From Candidatus Harrisonbacteria bacterium (lineage in GTDB: Bacteria; Patescibacteriota; Minisyncoccia; UBA6257; 1-14-0-10-44-23): a DNA stretch of 16,633 nucleotides. The number at the start of each line of letters is the position of its first letter. Position 1 is the stretch's first letter. The translations under genes were made by a program, and so were the position numbers. The notes beneath the pieces were generated by a model. The model was not told the DNA's origin, did no database searches, and saw only the letters and a program-made list of their open reading frames with translations. Positions 1-5,876 of this stretch are shown piece by piece. The DNA lies in NCBI GenBank assembly GCA_023244975.1, contig JAHFLG010000022.1, forward strand, positions 1 through 16,633. Reading direction: 5' to 3'.

Positions 1-63
1 TAAAGCGAGGCCCCCGAAAAGCAAGACGATTCCAATCGAGAAAAGCGCTTTATCACCAGACAT
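1..63 (-). CDS. N-terminus of a small membrane protein, cut by the window edge
   Basis: Only the first 21 codons are present, reading leftward from an ATG at 63. The peptide begins MSGDKALFS and then becomes a glycine-rich hydrophobic run (residues 9 to 21), as expected of a first transmembrane helix. The start is chosen because a full Shine-Dalgarno (AGGAGGTG at 68-75 on the minus strand) lies four bases before it; this is the only textbook ribosome-binding site in the window. The gene is divergent from the TrmB-like regulator and could be its target, but that is inference. The fragment is too short to assign a family. Confidence 0.6.
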   Translation of the reverse strand, partial: MSGDKALFSIGIVLLFGGLAL

Positions 64-81
64 GGTTCACCTCCTGTCCTA

Positions 82-110
82 TTTCTAAATGTTTTCAATT
101 CATATGTCAA
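82..110 (-). promoter_or_regulatory. Candidate promoter of the left-edge gene
   Basis: On the minus strand a perfect -35 TTGACA (105-110) is followed after 17 bases by TAGAAA (82-87), a weak -10. Transcription would start around 75, right at the Shine-Dalgarno. The -35 is convincing; the -10 lacks the final T. Confidence 0.45.
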
Positions 111-124
111 AAAAAGGATGAACC

Positions 125-146
125 TTTTGTATTAATTGGTACAAAA
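125..146. promoter_or_regulatory. Operator-like inverted repeat between divergent genes
   Basis: TTTTGTA (125-131) and TACAAAA (140-146) form a perfect 7-bp dyad with an 8-bp AT-rich spacer. It sits just upstream of the -35 of the TrmB-like gene and upstream of the left-edge gene's -35. A second, shorter dyad, AAAAGG (112-117) with CCTTTT (123-128), overlaps it. Size and placement suit a dimeric winged-helix repressor, most simply the neighbouring TrmB-like protein regulating itself and the divergent gene. Binding is inferred. Confidence 0.45.
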
Positions 147-148
147 TA

Positions 149-177
149 TTGCAATATATGAATAAATTAGGGATAAT
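149..177 (+). promoter_or_regulatory. Promoter of the TrmB-like gene
   Basis: TTGCAA (149-154), a 17-base spacer, then GATAAT (172-177). The ATG at 185 lies eight bases past the end of the -10, so the transcript would be leaderless or nearly so. Confidence 0.5.
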
Positions 178-184
178 CAAATGT

Positions 185-949
185 ATGGATAAGCAATACA
201 AATCATCTGATTTTGAGGAACAACTCCATAAATACGGGCTCACGCACAAGCAGTCTCGATTATATGTCGCGGCGTTAAAAACCGGTTCTGCTCCCCTACA
301 AAAGGTGGCTGACGCTGCAAAACTTGGGCGCACCAACGCATACGATGCGATGCATGTGCTGATTACTAAAGGACTCGTGAGTATCGCGCCGGAGGGCAAA
401 CGAAACATGTTTGTGGCGCAGCCGCCGAAGATGCTTAAAAAACTCTTGCGCGATCAAGAATTTGAGCTTGATGAGTTAATCCCCCAACTTGAAACTATAA
501 ATGCGCAAACTGAATTCAAACCGAAAATTTTGTTTTATCCGGGCGTCGAAGGATACAAAATGGCATACGAAGATTCGCTGACCGCTCCGGACAAGCAGCT
601 CGTTGGCATTTTTGCTTCACAGGCGACACGTGAGGCGCTCGGCCAGGAGTATGTTGATCGAATTATTGAAAAGCGGGTCAAAAAAGGAATTCACTTGAAA
701 GTTGTCCGGCCGCGCAAAGGCGAGATTCTCGGTACATATCCGACCAGCGAAGGTAATTTGCGGAATCTACGCTTTGCGCCGGAAGGTATGGATTTTTCTA
801 CTACCACGTATGTCTATGGCAATAAAGTGATGATCCTATCATCAAAGCGTGAGATGTTTGGTTTGATCATCGAAAGCGCCGACATCGCCGCCGCGCATCG
901 CCACTATTTCGAAGCGCTCTGGCAGATCTCCACCCCCGACCGCCCATGA
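185..949 (+). CDS. TrmB-family winged-helix transcriptional regulator
   Basis: A 254-residue protein from the ATG at 185. The N-terminal third carries a TrmB-type winged helix: a helix pair ending KQSRLYVAALKTGSAPL, the recognition region AAKLGRTNAYDAMHVLITKGLV, and a basic wing followed by a VAQPP turn that leads into a helical dimerisation stretch (KMLKKLLRDQEFELDELIPQLE). The C-terminal part resembles the effector domain used by TrmB-like proteins and some PLD-like regulators (KILFYPGVEGYKMAYEDSL, then a VYGNKVMILS strand pair). Such proteins often sense sugars, but no ligand can be read here. An in-frame TTG at 149 and ATG at 158 would add up to 12 residues; 185 is preferred because the -10 box at 172-177 would place transcription start at the codon. 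It is probably autoregulated through the dyad at 125-146. Confidence 0.8.
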   Translation: MDKQYKSSDFEEQLHKYGLTHKQSRLYVAALKTGSAPLQKVADAAKLGRTNAYDAMHVLITKGLVSIAPEGKRNMFVAQPPKMLKKLLRDQEFELDELIPQLETINAQTEFKPKILFYPGVEGYKMAYEDSLTAPDKQLVGIFASQATREALGQEYVDRIIEKRVKKGIHLKVVRPRKGEILGTYPTSEGNLRNLRFAPEGMDFSTTTYVYGNKVMILSSKREMFGLIIESADIAAAHRHYFEALWQISTPDRP

Positions 950-979
950 CTCCAGTTTGGGAAGTGAGGTTCTGTAATG

Positions 980-1008
980 TTGCGCACCGGTAGTCGTTAT
1001 ACTATGAT
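980..1008 (+). promoter_or_regulatory. Promoter of the hicBA pair
   Basis: TTGCGC (980-985), 17 bases, TATGAT (1003-1008), then six bases to the hicB ATG at 1015. An overlapping TATACT (998-1003) is an alternative -10. Either predicts a leader of zero to about five bases. Confidence 0.5.
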
Positions 1009-1014
1009 AGCGAT

Positions 1015-1269
1015 ATGAAGAAAGCTTTGAAGCGTAAAATCCTTGAATATCCAGCCGTATTTTCCCCTGCTATTGAAGGCGGGTATAATGTTTCATTTCC
1101 GGATTTTCCCGGATGTGTAACCTGCGGCGACAATTTTGAGCATGCTAAAGCGATGGCGAAAGAAGTTCTTGAGCTTTGGATTGAAGAATTGGAATCAAAA
1201 AAAGAAGAATTACCCACCTACCTTGAAAAGCCGATTATTGATGAGATTAAAGTTTCGGTAAGTGCATAA
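1015..1269 (+). CDS. hicB: HicB-family antitoxin
   Basis: An 84-residue protein with the RNase H-like partial fold of HicB antitoxins. The diagnostic stretch is at residues 23 to 37 (GYNVSFPDFPGCVTCGD), where related proteins read YxVxFPDFPGCxTxGD, followed by the helix with EHAKAMAKEVLELWIEELE. It ends near residue 84 without an obvious C-terminal ribbon-helix-helix or HTH domain, so it is a short form that may need its toxin partner, or another protein, to bind DNA. It lies five bases upstream of the toxin gene. The order antitoxin-then-toxin is the reverse of the classic hicAB arrangement, though it is common in bacteria. The pair looks AT-richer than neighbouring genes, consistent with horizontal acquisition. 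Confidence 0.88.
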   Translation: MKKALKRKILEYPAVFSPAIEGGYNVSFPDFPGCVTCGDNFEHAKAMAKEVLELWIEELESKKEELPTYLEKPIIDEIKVSVSA

Positions 1270-1274
1270 GTTTC

Positions 1275-1499
1275 ATGAAGTCGCTTACTGCTAAGCAGAT
1301 CATCATTATTTTGTTAGCCAATGGATTTATTTTCAAGCGACAGACTGGCAGTCATGCTATTTTTGAGCATTCTATATCACATGTTTCAGTGCCCGTTCCA
1401 ATCCATTGTGGCAATCGTATTCTTCGCATAGGAACATTTTTTGCGATCGTGAAGCAGTCTCAACTTCCGAGGGAGAAATTTATTAAATTTGAGAAGTAA
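1275..1499 (+). CDS. hicA: HicA-family mRNA interferase toxin
   Basis: A 74-residue protein matching HicA throughout: an N-terminal helix MKSLTAKQIIIILLANGF, then FKRQTGSHAIFEH with the expected catalytic histidine in GSH (His27), a VPVPIHCGNRILRIGT strand-turn, and a final helix AIVKQSQLPREKFIKF. The fold is a small dsRNA-binding-like domain that cleaves mRNA; HicB blocks it. The active-site histidine is intact and the length is normal, so the toxin is probably functional. There is no Shine-Dalgarno; the start five bases after the hicB stop suggests translational coupling. It converges on folA with a gap of two bases and no room for a separate terminator. Confidence 0.87.
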   Translation: MKSLTAKQIIIILLANGFIFKRQTGSHAIFEHSISHVSVPVPIHCGNRILRIGTFFAIVKQSQLPREKFIKFEK

Positions 1500-1501
1500 T
1501 T

Positions 1502-1975
1502 TTAGGTTCGCTTATAAATCGCGAACGAGTAGCCGGCGTGGTCTTCTTCGCTGGCGAGCCGCCATTTTTTTTCGTCGATTGGCGGAAAGACGGTGTCGCC
1601 CGTAAACTCCTGGTGCATGTGGGTGATGTAGAGGGTGTCGGCTAGGTCGATGGTCTGGCGGTAGATCTCACCGCCGCCGATGACAAAGATGTCGGAGCCG
1701 GCATGGCTACGCATGGCGTCATGGATGTTGCTTTGTAGAATAACTCCTTCGGGCACCTGCATGTCGGTTTGCCGGGTGATAACCACGTTGGTGCGGTTGG
1801 GTAGACCCTTGCCGAGGCGCTTATAAATCGACTCAAAGGTTTTTCTGCCCATAATAACGGTTTTGCCGGTAGTCAGCTCTTTGAAGCGTTTTAAGTCTTC
1901 CGGCAGGTGCCAGAGCAGATCATTTTTGTCGCCGATGACTCCATTTTTAGCTACTGCTGCGATGAGAGCCAACAT
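1502..1975 (-). CDS. folA: Dihydrofolate reductase
   Basis: A 157-residue classical chromosomal-type DHFR, full length. It begins MLALIAAVAKNGVIG, followed by LLWHLPEDLKRFKELT in which Asp27 is the proton-donating active-site acid and Trp22 the conserved partner. The NADPH-binding motifs follow: TVIMGRKTFESI (residues 39-50) and FVIGGGEIYRQ (97-107); the C-terminus has the usual strand pattern. It regenerates tetrahydrofolate from the dihydrofolate that ThyA releases. It lies directly downstream of thyA with a gap of four bases in one leftward operon, the common thyA-folA pairing. No Shine-Dalgarno precedes the ATG, so translation probably relies on coupling to thyA. Confidence 0.96.
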   Translation of the reverse strand: MLALIAAVAKNGVIGDKNDLLWHLPEDLKRFKELTTGKTVIMGRKTFESIYKRLGKGLPNRTNVVITRQTDMQVPEGVILQSNIHDAMRSHAGSDIFVIGGGEIYRQTIDLADTLYITHMHQEFTGDTVFPPIDEKKWRLASEEDHAGYSFAIYKRT

Positions 1976-1979
1976 ATAT

Positions 1980-2825
1980 TTAAACGGCTATCGGGAACTT
2001 AATAGGGGCCTGCGGAGTGTAGTCAGTTAAGACAAAATCTTCGAATTTCAAATCCCAGAAGGGTTTTTTGGCGATGGTGAGCGTTGGTCGTGAGCCGGGG
2101 GTGCGTGTGACCTGCTCTTTCGCGCCATCGATATGGTTTACATATATATGCGCGTCGTTAAGGTAGTGGCTAAACTCCCCAACGCCAGCCAGCCCGCACT
2201 CGCTAGCAATCATCTGGGTGAGCGTGCTGTAGCAGGCGATATTAAAAGGGACGCCAAGCATGATGTCGGCTGAGCGCTGAGTCAGGTGGCAGTTGAGTTT
2301 GTTGTCGTTACTAACATAAAACATAAACATCGAGTGGCAGCTCGGCAGGCCCGGGTGCTTGGGGTGGTCTTTGGGGGTATAGAGATCCGACGGGTTCCAG
2401 GCAGTGACCACCATGCGCCGGTCGTTGTGATTGGATTTGATTAAATTAATCACCTCCTGAATCTGGTTGATGTAATTGAGTTTTATCTCGTGCGTCTTCG
2501 GGTCTTCCAGGTACTGCTCCCACTTCACCCACTGATGGCCGTAGAGGTTGCCGACCTCCCAGTTTTTTTCAGCCGAGGTCCAGGCGTCCCAGATTTTCGT
2601 GTGCTCTCGCAGATTTCGGATGTGTGTGTCGCCTGTTAAGTACCAGAGCAGCTCGTGAATGACAGCGCCGAAGTTTACTTTTTTAGTGGTCAGGAGTGGA
2701 AACCCTTTTGTTAAATCAATTTTGTAGTGATAGCCAAATACCGAAATCGTGTCCGTTCCCGTCCGGCTCTTCCTCTGTTGGCCGTTCGCTAACACATATT
2801 TCACCAGGTCCAGGTATTCCTTCAT
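1980..2825 (-). CDS. thyA: Thymidylate synthase (ThyA type)
   Basis: A 281-residue protein with every ThyA landmark: Arg21 in QRKSRTGTDT for phosphate binding, the LWYLTGDTHIRNL helix, NDRRMVVTAWNP with the paired arginines (136-137), the catalytic cysteine in GLPSCHSMF (Cys163), and QRSADIMLGVPFNIA (183-197) that binds the nucleotide. It methylates dUMP to dTMP using methylene-tetrahydrofolate. Its length is near the usual 264, with a modest insertion around residues 85-130. It is the first gene of the leftward thyA-folA operon and divergent from the dCTP-deaminase-family gene, so dUMP supply and use are encoded head to head. The start is six bases after an extended -10, suggesting a leaderless message. 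Confidence 0.97.
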   Translation of the reverse strand: MKEYLDLVKYVLANGQQRKSRTGTDTISVFGYHYKIDLTKGFPLLTTKKVNFGAVIHELLWYLTGDTHIRNLREHTKIWDAWTSAEKNWEVGNLYGHQWVKWEQYLEDPKTHEIKLNYINQIQEVINLIKSNHNDRRMVVTAWNPSDLYTPKDHPKHPGLPSCHSMFMFYVSNDNKLNCHLTQRSADIMLGVPFNIACYSTLTQMIASECGLAGVGEFSHYLNDAHIYVNHIDGAKEQVTRTPGSRPTLTIAKKPFWDLKFEDFVLTDYTPQAPIKFPIAV

Positions 2826-2831
2826 ACCGTC

Positions 2832-2840
2832 ATCATATCA
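2832..2840 (-). promoter_or_regulatory. Extended -10 promoter of thyA-folA
   Basis: Read on the minus strand, TGA then TATGAT (2837 down to 2832) forms an extended -10, and the thyA ATG follows after six bases. A TTTGGT at 2855-2860 is a possible -35 with 17-base spacing. Confidence 0.5.
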
Positions 2841-2860
2841 AAATTTTTTGAAATACCAAA

Positions 2861-2893
2861 GACCGAACTCCGCAGGGATTGCGGAGTTCGGTC
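2861..2893. repeat. Perfect 14-bp inverted repeat between thyA and the dcd-like gene
   Basis: GACCGAACTCCGCA (2861-2874) and its exact complement (2880-2893) flank a 5-base centre, GGGAT. It lies upstream of both predicted transcription starts (near 2825 leftward and 2914 rightward), so it should be in neither mRNA and cannot act as an attenuator for either gene. It covers the -35 (TTGCGG, 2879-2884) of the rightward promoter. An operator or cruciform-forming site is the most economical reading. A terminator blocking leftward read-through is possible, since on the minus strand it is followed by TTTGGTATTTC. Confidence 0.6.
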
Positions 2894-2907
2894 GCTCTCG
2901 TTATACT
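2879..2907 (+). promoter_or_regulatory. Promoter of the dCTP-deaminase-like gene
   Basis: TTGCGG (2879-2884), 17 bases, TATACT (2902-2907), then eight bases to the ATG at 2916. The -35 is inside the 14-bp inverted repeat, so a protein bound there would be expected to block or alter initiation. Confidence 0.55.
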
Positions 2908-2915
2908 TTCCCCAT

Positions 2916-3602
2916 ATGCTTTTATCTAGGCCTGATATCAAGCGGCACATGAAGAAAGGGACGATTGTTATCGATCCTTTTGACACACGAAATCTTAAGA
3001 CCACCAGCTACGACCTGACCTTAGGTGAGTGGTACTGGCGCGAGACCCATCCGGCCACCCGCGCGACCCTGCACAATATATATGATGAGAAGAGCACCAA
3101 GTTTGTCTGGAACGGGCCGCACCGCGCCGAGACCGTGAAACAGATGAAAAAGGAGATGGATTTGCCGGAGTTTCGCAACGTCCCCGACTCTGCCAAGGTC
3201 ATTTTACTTCATCCGGGCGAGACAATTTTAGGTCACACCGTTGAATTTATCGGCGGCCGCGATATCTGCGTTTCTAAAATGTATGCGCGTTCCAGTTTGG
3301 GCCGCAACTTTATCGAGGTCTGCAAAGACGCCGGCTGGGGTGACATCGGCTACATCAACCGGTGGACCATGGAGATAACCAACAACTCGCAGCACTTCAC
3401 TATCCCCCTGATTGTCGGCCGCCGCATCGCTCAAATGGTCTTTTATGAAGTCGCGCCACTCAATGAGAAGGGTTCTGACTATGCGACTGAAAAAGGTAAG
3501 TATCAGCACAGTCAAGATTTGAAAACCTTAAAAAAAGACTGGAATCCAAACCAGATGATTCCGCGTATGCAGCTCGACTGGGAGATTAAGGCTGGCAAAT
3601 AG
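2916..3602 (+). CDS. dcd: dCTP deaminase family protein (dUTPase-like fold)
   Basis: A 228-residue member of the dCTP deaminase/dUTPase superfamily. It shows TTSYDLTLG (residues 29-37), HPGETILGHTVEFI (99-112), the signature MYARSSLGR (122-130), and TMEITNN (151-157), whose glutamate (Glu153) aligns with the deaminase catalytic Glu and which differs from the Asp motif of true dUTPases. It should convert dCTP to dUTP, or to dUMP if bifunctional, feeding the adjacent ThyA. It is about 35 residues longer than the E. coli enzyme, mainly through an insertion at about 42-92. The spacing between DAGWGD and the catalytic Glu also differs from the usual pattern, so substrate and product are less certain than the family. 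No separate dUTPase is in the window. Confidence 0.85.
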   Translation: MLLSRPDIKRHMKKGTIVIDPFDTRNLKTTSYDLTLGEWYWRETHPATRATLHNIYDEKSTKFVWNGPHRAETVKQMKKEMDLPEFRNVPDSAKVILLHPGETILGHTVEFIGGRDICVSKMYARSSLGRNFIEVCKDAGWGDIGYINRWTMEITNNSQHFTIPLIVGRRIAQMVFYEVAPLNEKGSDYATEKGKYQHSQDLKTLKKDWNPNQMIPRMQLDWEIKAGK

Positions 3603-3610
3603 CTTACCTC

Positions 3611-3639
3611 TTGCCTTACTCGCCGTCTTAGGCTATTAT
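3611..3639 (+). promoter_or_regulatory. Promoter of the L25 gene
   Basis: TTGCCT (3611-3616), 17 bases, TATTAT (3634-3639). The start codon is 18 bases past the -10, giving a leader of about 12 bases without a Shine-Dalgarno; this is one of the few genes here that is not leaderless by position. Confidence 0.5.
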
Positions 3640-3657
3640 TTCCTAATTCGTAATCAT

Positions 3658-4380
3658 ATGGAATTAGTCGCACAAAAACGAGACAAATTTGGCAAGGCTG
3701 TTAAAGCGCTGCGCAGCCAGGGTTGGCTGCCGGCTGAACTCTATGGCCATGGCGTTGAAAACGCCCATCTTTCAGTTGCTGTTAAGGATTTTAAAAAAGT
3801 ATTTAAAGCTGCTGGTGAGAGCACGATGATTGAGCTCGTTGTTGAGGGCAAAAAGCACCCCGTCATGATTCACGAGGTCATTACCGATCCGGTTTCCGAT
3901 GAAGTGACCGGCATCGACTTTTATCAGGTTCGTTTGGACGAGAAGCTCAAGATCAAGGTACCGCTCGTCTTTGTTGGGGAATCTGTTGGTGTCAAAGAAA
4001 AACAAGGAACCCTTATTAAAGCTATTTCAGAAATCGAAGTTGAGGCCTTTCCTCAGGATATTCCGCACTCTATTGAGGTTAACATTTCTACCCTTGTCGA
4101 TATTGGTTCAAGCATCAAAGTAAAAGAGTTGCCGGTTGGCAAGGCTGTTAAAGTGCTTGCTGACACTGAGTTTGTGGTTGCTACCATCACTGCCCGTATG
4201 ACTGAAGAAGAAGAGGCTAAGCTGGCCGCCGCCGCCGACGTCAGCACTATCAAGACTGAGGGTGACGAGAAGAAGGAGGCTAAGGCTGCTGCTGATGCCG
4301 CTACTCCGGCTGATGCCGCCGCCGCTCCCGCTACGGCCGGAAAGCCGGCTGCTGCTCCTGCTAAAGACGCCAAGAAATAG
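3658..4380 (+). CDS. rplY: Ribosomal protein bL25, long CTC form
   Basis: A 240-residue L25/CTC protein. The N-terminal 5S rRNA-binding domain is clear: ELVAQKRDKFGKAVKALRSQGWLPAELYG (RdkFGK, LR, G.lPA.lYG) through VMIHEVITDPVSDEVTGIDFYQV (about residue 90). The CTC beta domain follows (about 93-185: VPLVFVGESVGVKEKQGTL, LIKAISEIEVEAFPQDIP, HSIEVNISTLVDIGSSIKV). The last 55 residues are a low-complexity tail of Ala, Pro, Lys and Asp/Glu, common in long L25 proteins and probably disordered. It binds 5S rRNA in the large subunit. The ATG at 3658 starts exactly at the conserved MELVAQKR, so the start is firm. It has its own promoter and is followed by a new promoter for the next gene. Confidence 0.94.
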   Translation: MELVAQKRDKFGKAVKALRSQGWLPAELYGHGVENAHLSVAVKDFKKVFKAAGESTMIELVVEGKKHPVMIHEVITDPVSDEVTGIDFYQVRLDEKLKIKVPLVFVGESVGVKEKQGTLIKAISEIEVEAFPQDIPHSIEVNISTLVDIGSSIKVKELPVGKAVKVLADTEFVVATITARMTEEEEAKLAAAADVSTIKTEGDEKKEAKAAADAATPADAAAAPATAGKPAAAPAKDAKK

Positions 4381-4392
4381 GCTCGCGCATCA

Positions 4393-4401
4393 TGGTATAC
4401 T
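4393..4401 (+). promoter_or_regulatory. Extended -10 promoter of the lytic transglycosylase gene
   Basis: TGG then TATACT (4396-4401) is an extended -10 with no recognisable -35, which extended -10 promoters can do without. The GTG start is six bases downstream. The same TGGTAT core precedes the RodZ-like gene and recA. Confidence 0.55.
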
Positions 4402-4407
4402 AGGAGG

Positions 4408-5847
4408 GTGAAGCCACGCCTATTTTTGGACATCAAAACCAGCCGTCTGAATACGTATTCAGAGCTTCCGCACCGCGTTAATTTGCTTAGATCAAAATCA
4501 CACTTTGGCTCTACAAAGCCTTTTAAGCTAGTTGTAGTTCTTTTAATGATAGCCTATCTCATGTTTGGCCTGGCGTTTGCGCCAAACCAGTCGTTATTTG
4601 CGGCAAGTCCTAGTGATAGTGAGCGTGCCCAGCTGGAAGCCCAACTTAAGGATCTTGAAGCTCAAATTGCTGATGATGAGGCAACCGTGAGCGCATATCG
4701 AAAACAGGGTGTTTCACTGAAGTCTGAAATAGACAGTCTCAACGCCAAGATAGCCAGCCTAGGTCTCAAAATTAAGGCGATCAACATTTCTTTGGATAAA
4801 CTTAACCGTGAGATTGATGACAATAAATCTCAAATAGTCACCACTCAAGATAAGTTGACCTTCAATAAGCAGGCCATGATGGACACTCTTCAAAGCGCTT
4901 ATGAAAACGAAAATGTCAGTTTAGTGGCCGTCTTGCTTAAAAATCCTAACTTGTCTGATTTTTTTAATGACCTTAATGATTTAATGGATGTACAGACTTC
5001 TCTGACGGCAACGGTTCAGCAGATCAATGATTTGAAGCAGCAATTGCTCCAGGAAAAAGATGACTTGGCAGCTCGCAAGAGCGATGTCGCCGCGCTTAAG
5101 GCTTTCCAAGATTCTCAACGAGCGGCAGTGCTTTCAACGAAAACTGAAAAGGATCAGCTTTTGGTCGCGACTAAGGGTAACGAGCAGAAATATCAGCAGA
5201 TAGTATCTCAGAAAAAGCAGACTGCAGCGCAGATACGAAACAAGATCTTCCAATTGCTTGGCGGCGGCGAGATGACTTTTCAGCAGGCGTACGATTTTGC
5301 CAAATTCGCCCAGGATGCTACGGGTACTCCAGCTCCCCTCCTTCTTGCTGTGCTTGATCGTGAGAGTCGGTTGGGACAGAACGTCGGTAAGTGCAGCTAT
5401 ACGACAGCGATGGCGCCGGGTCCGCCTAAGTCGATTCGCAACGATGTTGCTTCATTTCTTACGATCACCACTGAGCTTGGCTTAAATCCGGACACAACGA
5501 TGGTTTCTTGTCCTATTTCAAAAGACGGCAGCTATGGAGGAGCTATGGGTCCGGCGCAGTTTATTCCGACCACGTGGATGCTCTATCGCAGCAAGATCGC
5601 TTCAATTACCGGGAGTACCCCACCGTCACCCTGGAAAAATAGTGATGCGTTCGTTGGAACCGCTTTGTATCTTAAAGATTCTTTGAGCGCCTGTTCAAGT
5701 TACAACGGTGACGGGCAGGTTCGTTGCGCAGCCGCTCGTTACTATGCCGGAGGCAACTGGCGCCGTCATCTATATACGTATGGCAGCGCTACGCTCTCTC
5801 GTATGAAGCAGTTTGAAGACGATATTGATGTGTTGAATGGACAGTAG
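4408..5847 (+). CDS. Membrane-anchored coiled-coil lytic transglycosylase (MltB-like)
   Basis: A 479-residue envelope protein in three parts. Residues 1-38 are a basic cytoplasmic leader, 39-57 a single hydrophobic anchor or signal (LVVVLLMIAYLMFGLAFA), and 70-280 a long coiled coil like the PcsB/CwlO hydrolase-activator domain, including AVLLKNPNLSDFFNDL. Residues 290-479 form a lysozyme-like domain resembling GH103 MltB: LLAVLDRESRLGQN with candidate catalytic Glu319, GGAMGPAQFIPTTW (377-390), and AARYYAGGNWRRHLYTYG. Four cysteines (329, 368, 429, 440) could form disulfides outside the membrane. It should cut peptidoglycan during growth or division. The start is GTG; AGGAGG directly abuts it with no spacing, so it is unlikely to act as a Shine-Dalgarno and a leaderless start is favoured. 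The next gene is RodZ-like, consistent with a wall-growth role. Confidence 0.82.
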   Translation: MKPRLFLDIKTSRLNTYSELPHRVNLLRSKSHFGSTKPFKLVVVLLMIAYLMFGLAFAPNQSLFAASPSDSERAQLEAQLKDLEAQIADDEATVSAYRKQGVSLKSEIDSLNAKIASLGLKIKAINISLDKLNREIDDNKSQIVTTQDKLTFNKQAMMDTLQSAYENENVSLVAVLLKNPNLSDFFNDLNDLMDVQTSLTATVQQINDLKQQLLQEKDDLAARKSDVAALKAFQDSQRAAVLSTKTEKDQLLVATKGNEQKYQQIVSQKKQTAAQIRNKIFQLLGGGEMTFQQAYDFAKFAQDATGTPAPLLLAVLDRESRLGQNVGKCSYTTAMAPGPPKSIRNDVASFLTITTELGLNPDTTMVSCPISKDGSYGGAMGPAQFIPTTWMLYRSKIASITGSTPPSPWKNSDAFVGTALYLKDSLSACSSYNGDGQVRCAAARYYAGGNWRRHLYTYGSATLSRMKQFEDDIDVLNGQ

Positions 5848-5858
5848 TTTGGTCGGAG

Positions 5859-5867
5859 TGGTATCAT
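5859..5867 (+). promoter_or_regulatory. Extended -10 promoter of the RodZ-like gene
   Basis: TGG then TATCAT (5862-5867), nine bases before the ATG at 5877. The -10 sits in a perfect 11-base palindrome, GGTATCATACC (5860-5870). TGGACA at 5838-5843 is a possible -35 with an 18-base spacer. Confidence 0.45.
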
Positions 5868-5876
5868 ACCGAAACT

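Noticed and set aside
149..184. TTG at 149 or ATG at 158 as the start of the TrmB-like gene
   Set aside because: These codons overlap the promoter elements at 149-177 and would add residues with no place in the winged-helix fold; ATG 185 fits the -10.
2861..2893. Reading the 14-bp inverted repeat as an ordinary terminator
   Set aside because: It lies between divergent genes, so no gene ends there on either strand, and the plus-strand side has no T-run.
4402..4407. AGGAGG as a Shine-Dalgarno for the lytic transglycosylase
   Set aside because: It touches the GTG with no spacer, and no start codon lies at the usual 5 to 9 bases downstream; the -10 position predicts that it would not be in the mRNA.
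4053..4436. Alanine/serine-rich open frame on the minus strand, 127 residues
   Set aside because: It is the reverse frame of the low-complexity L25 tail and the next gene's start; no promoter or family motif supports it.
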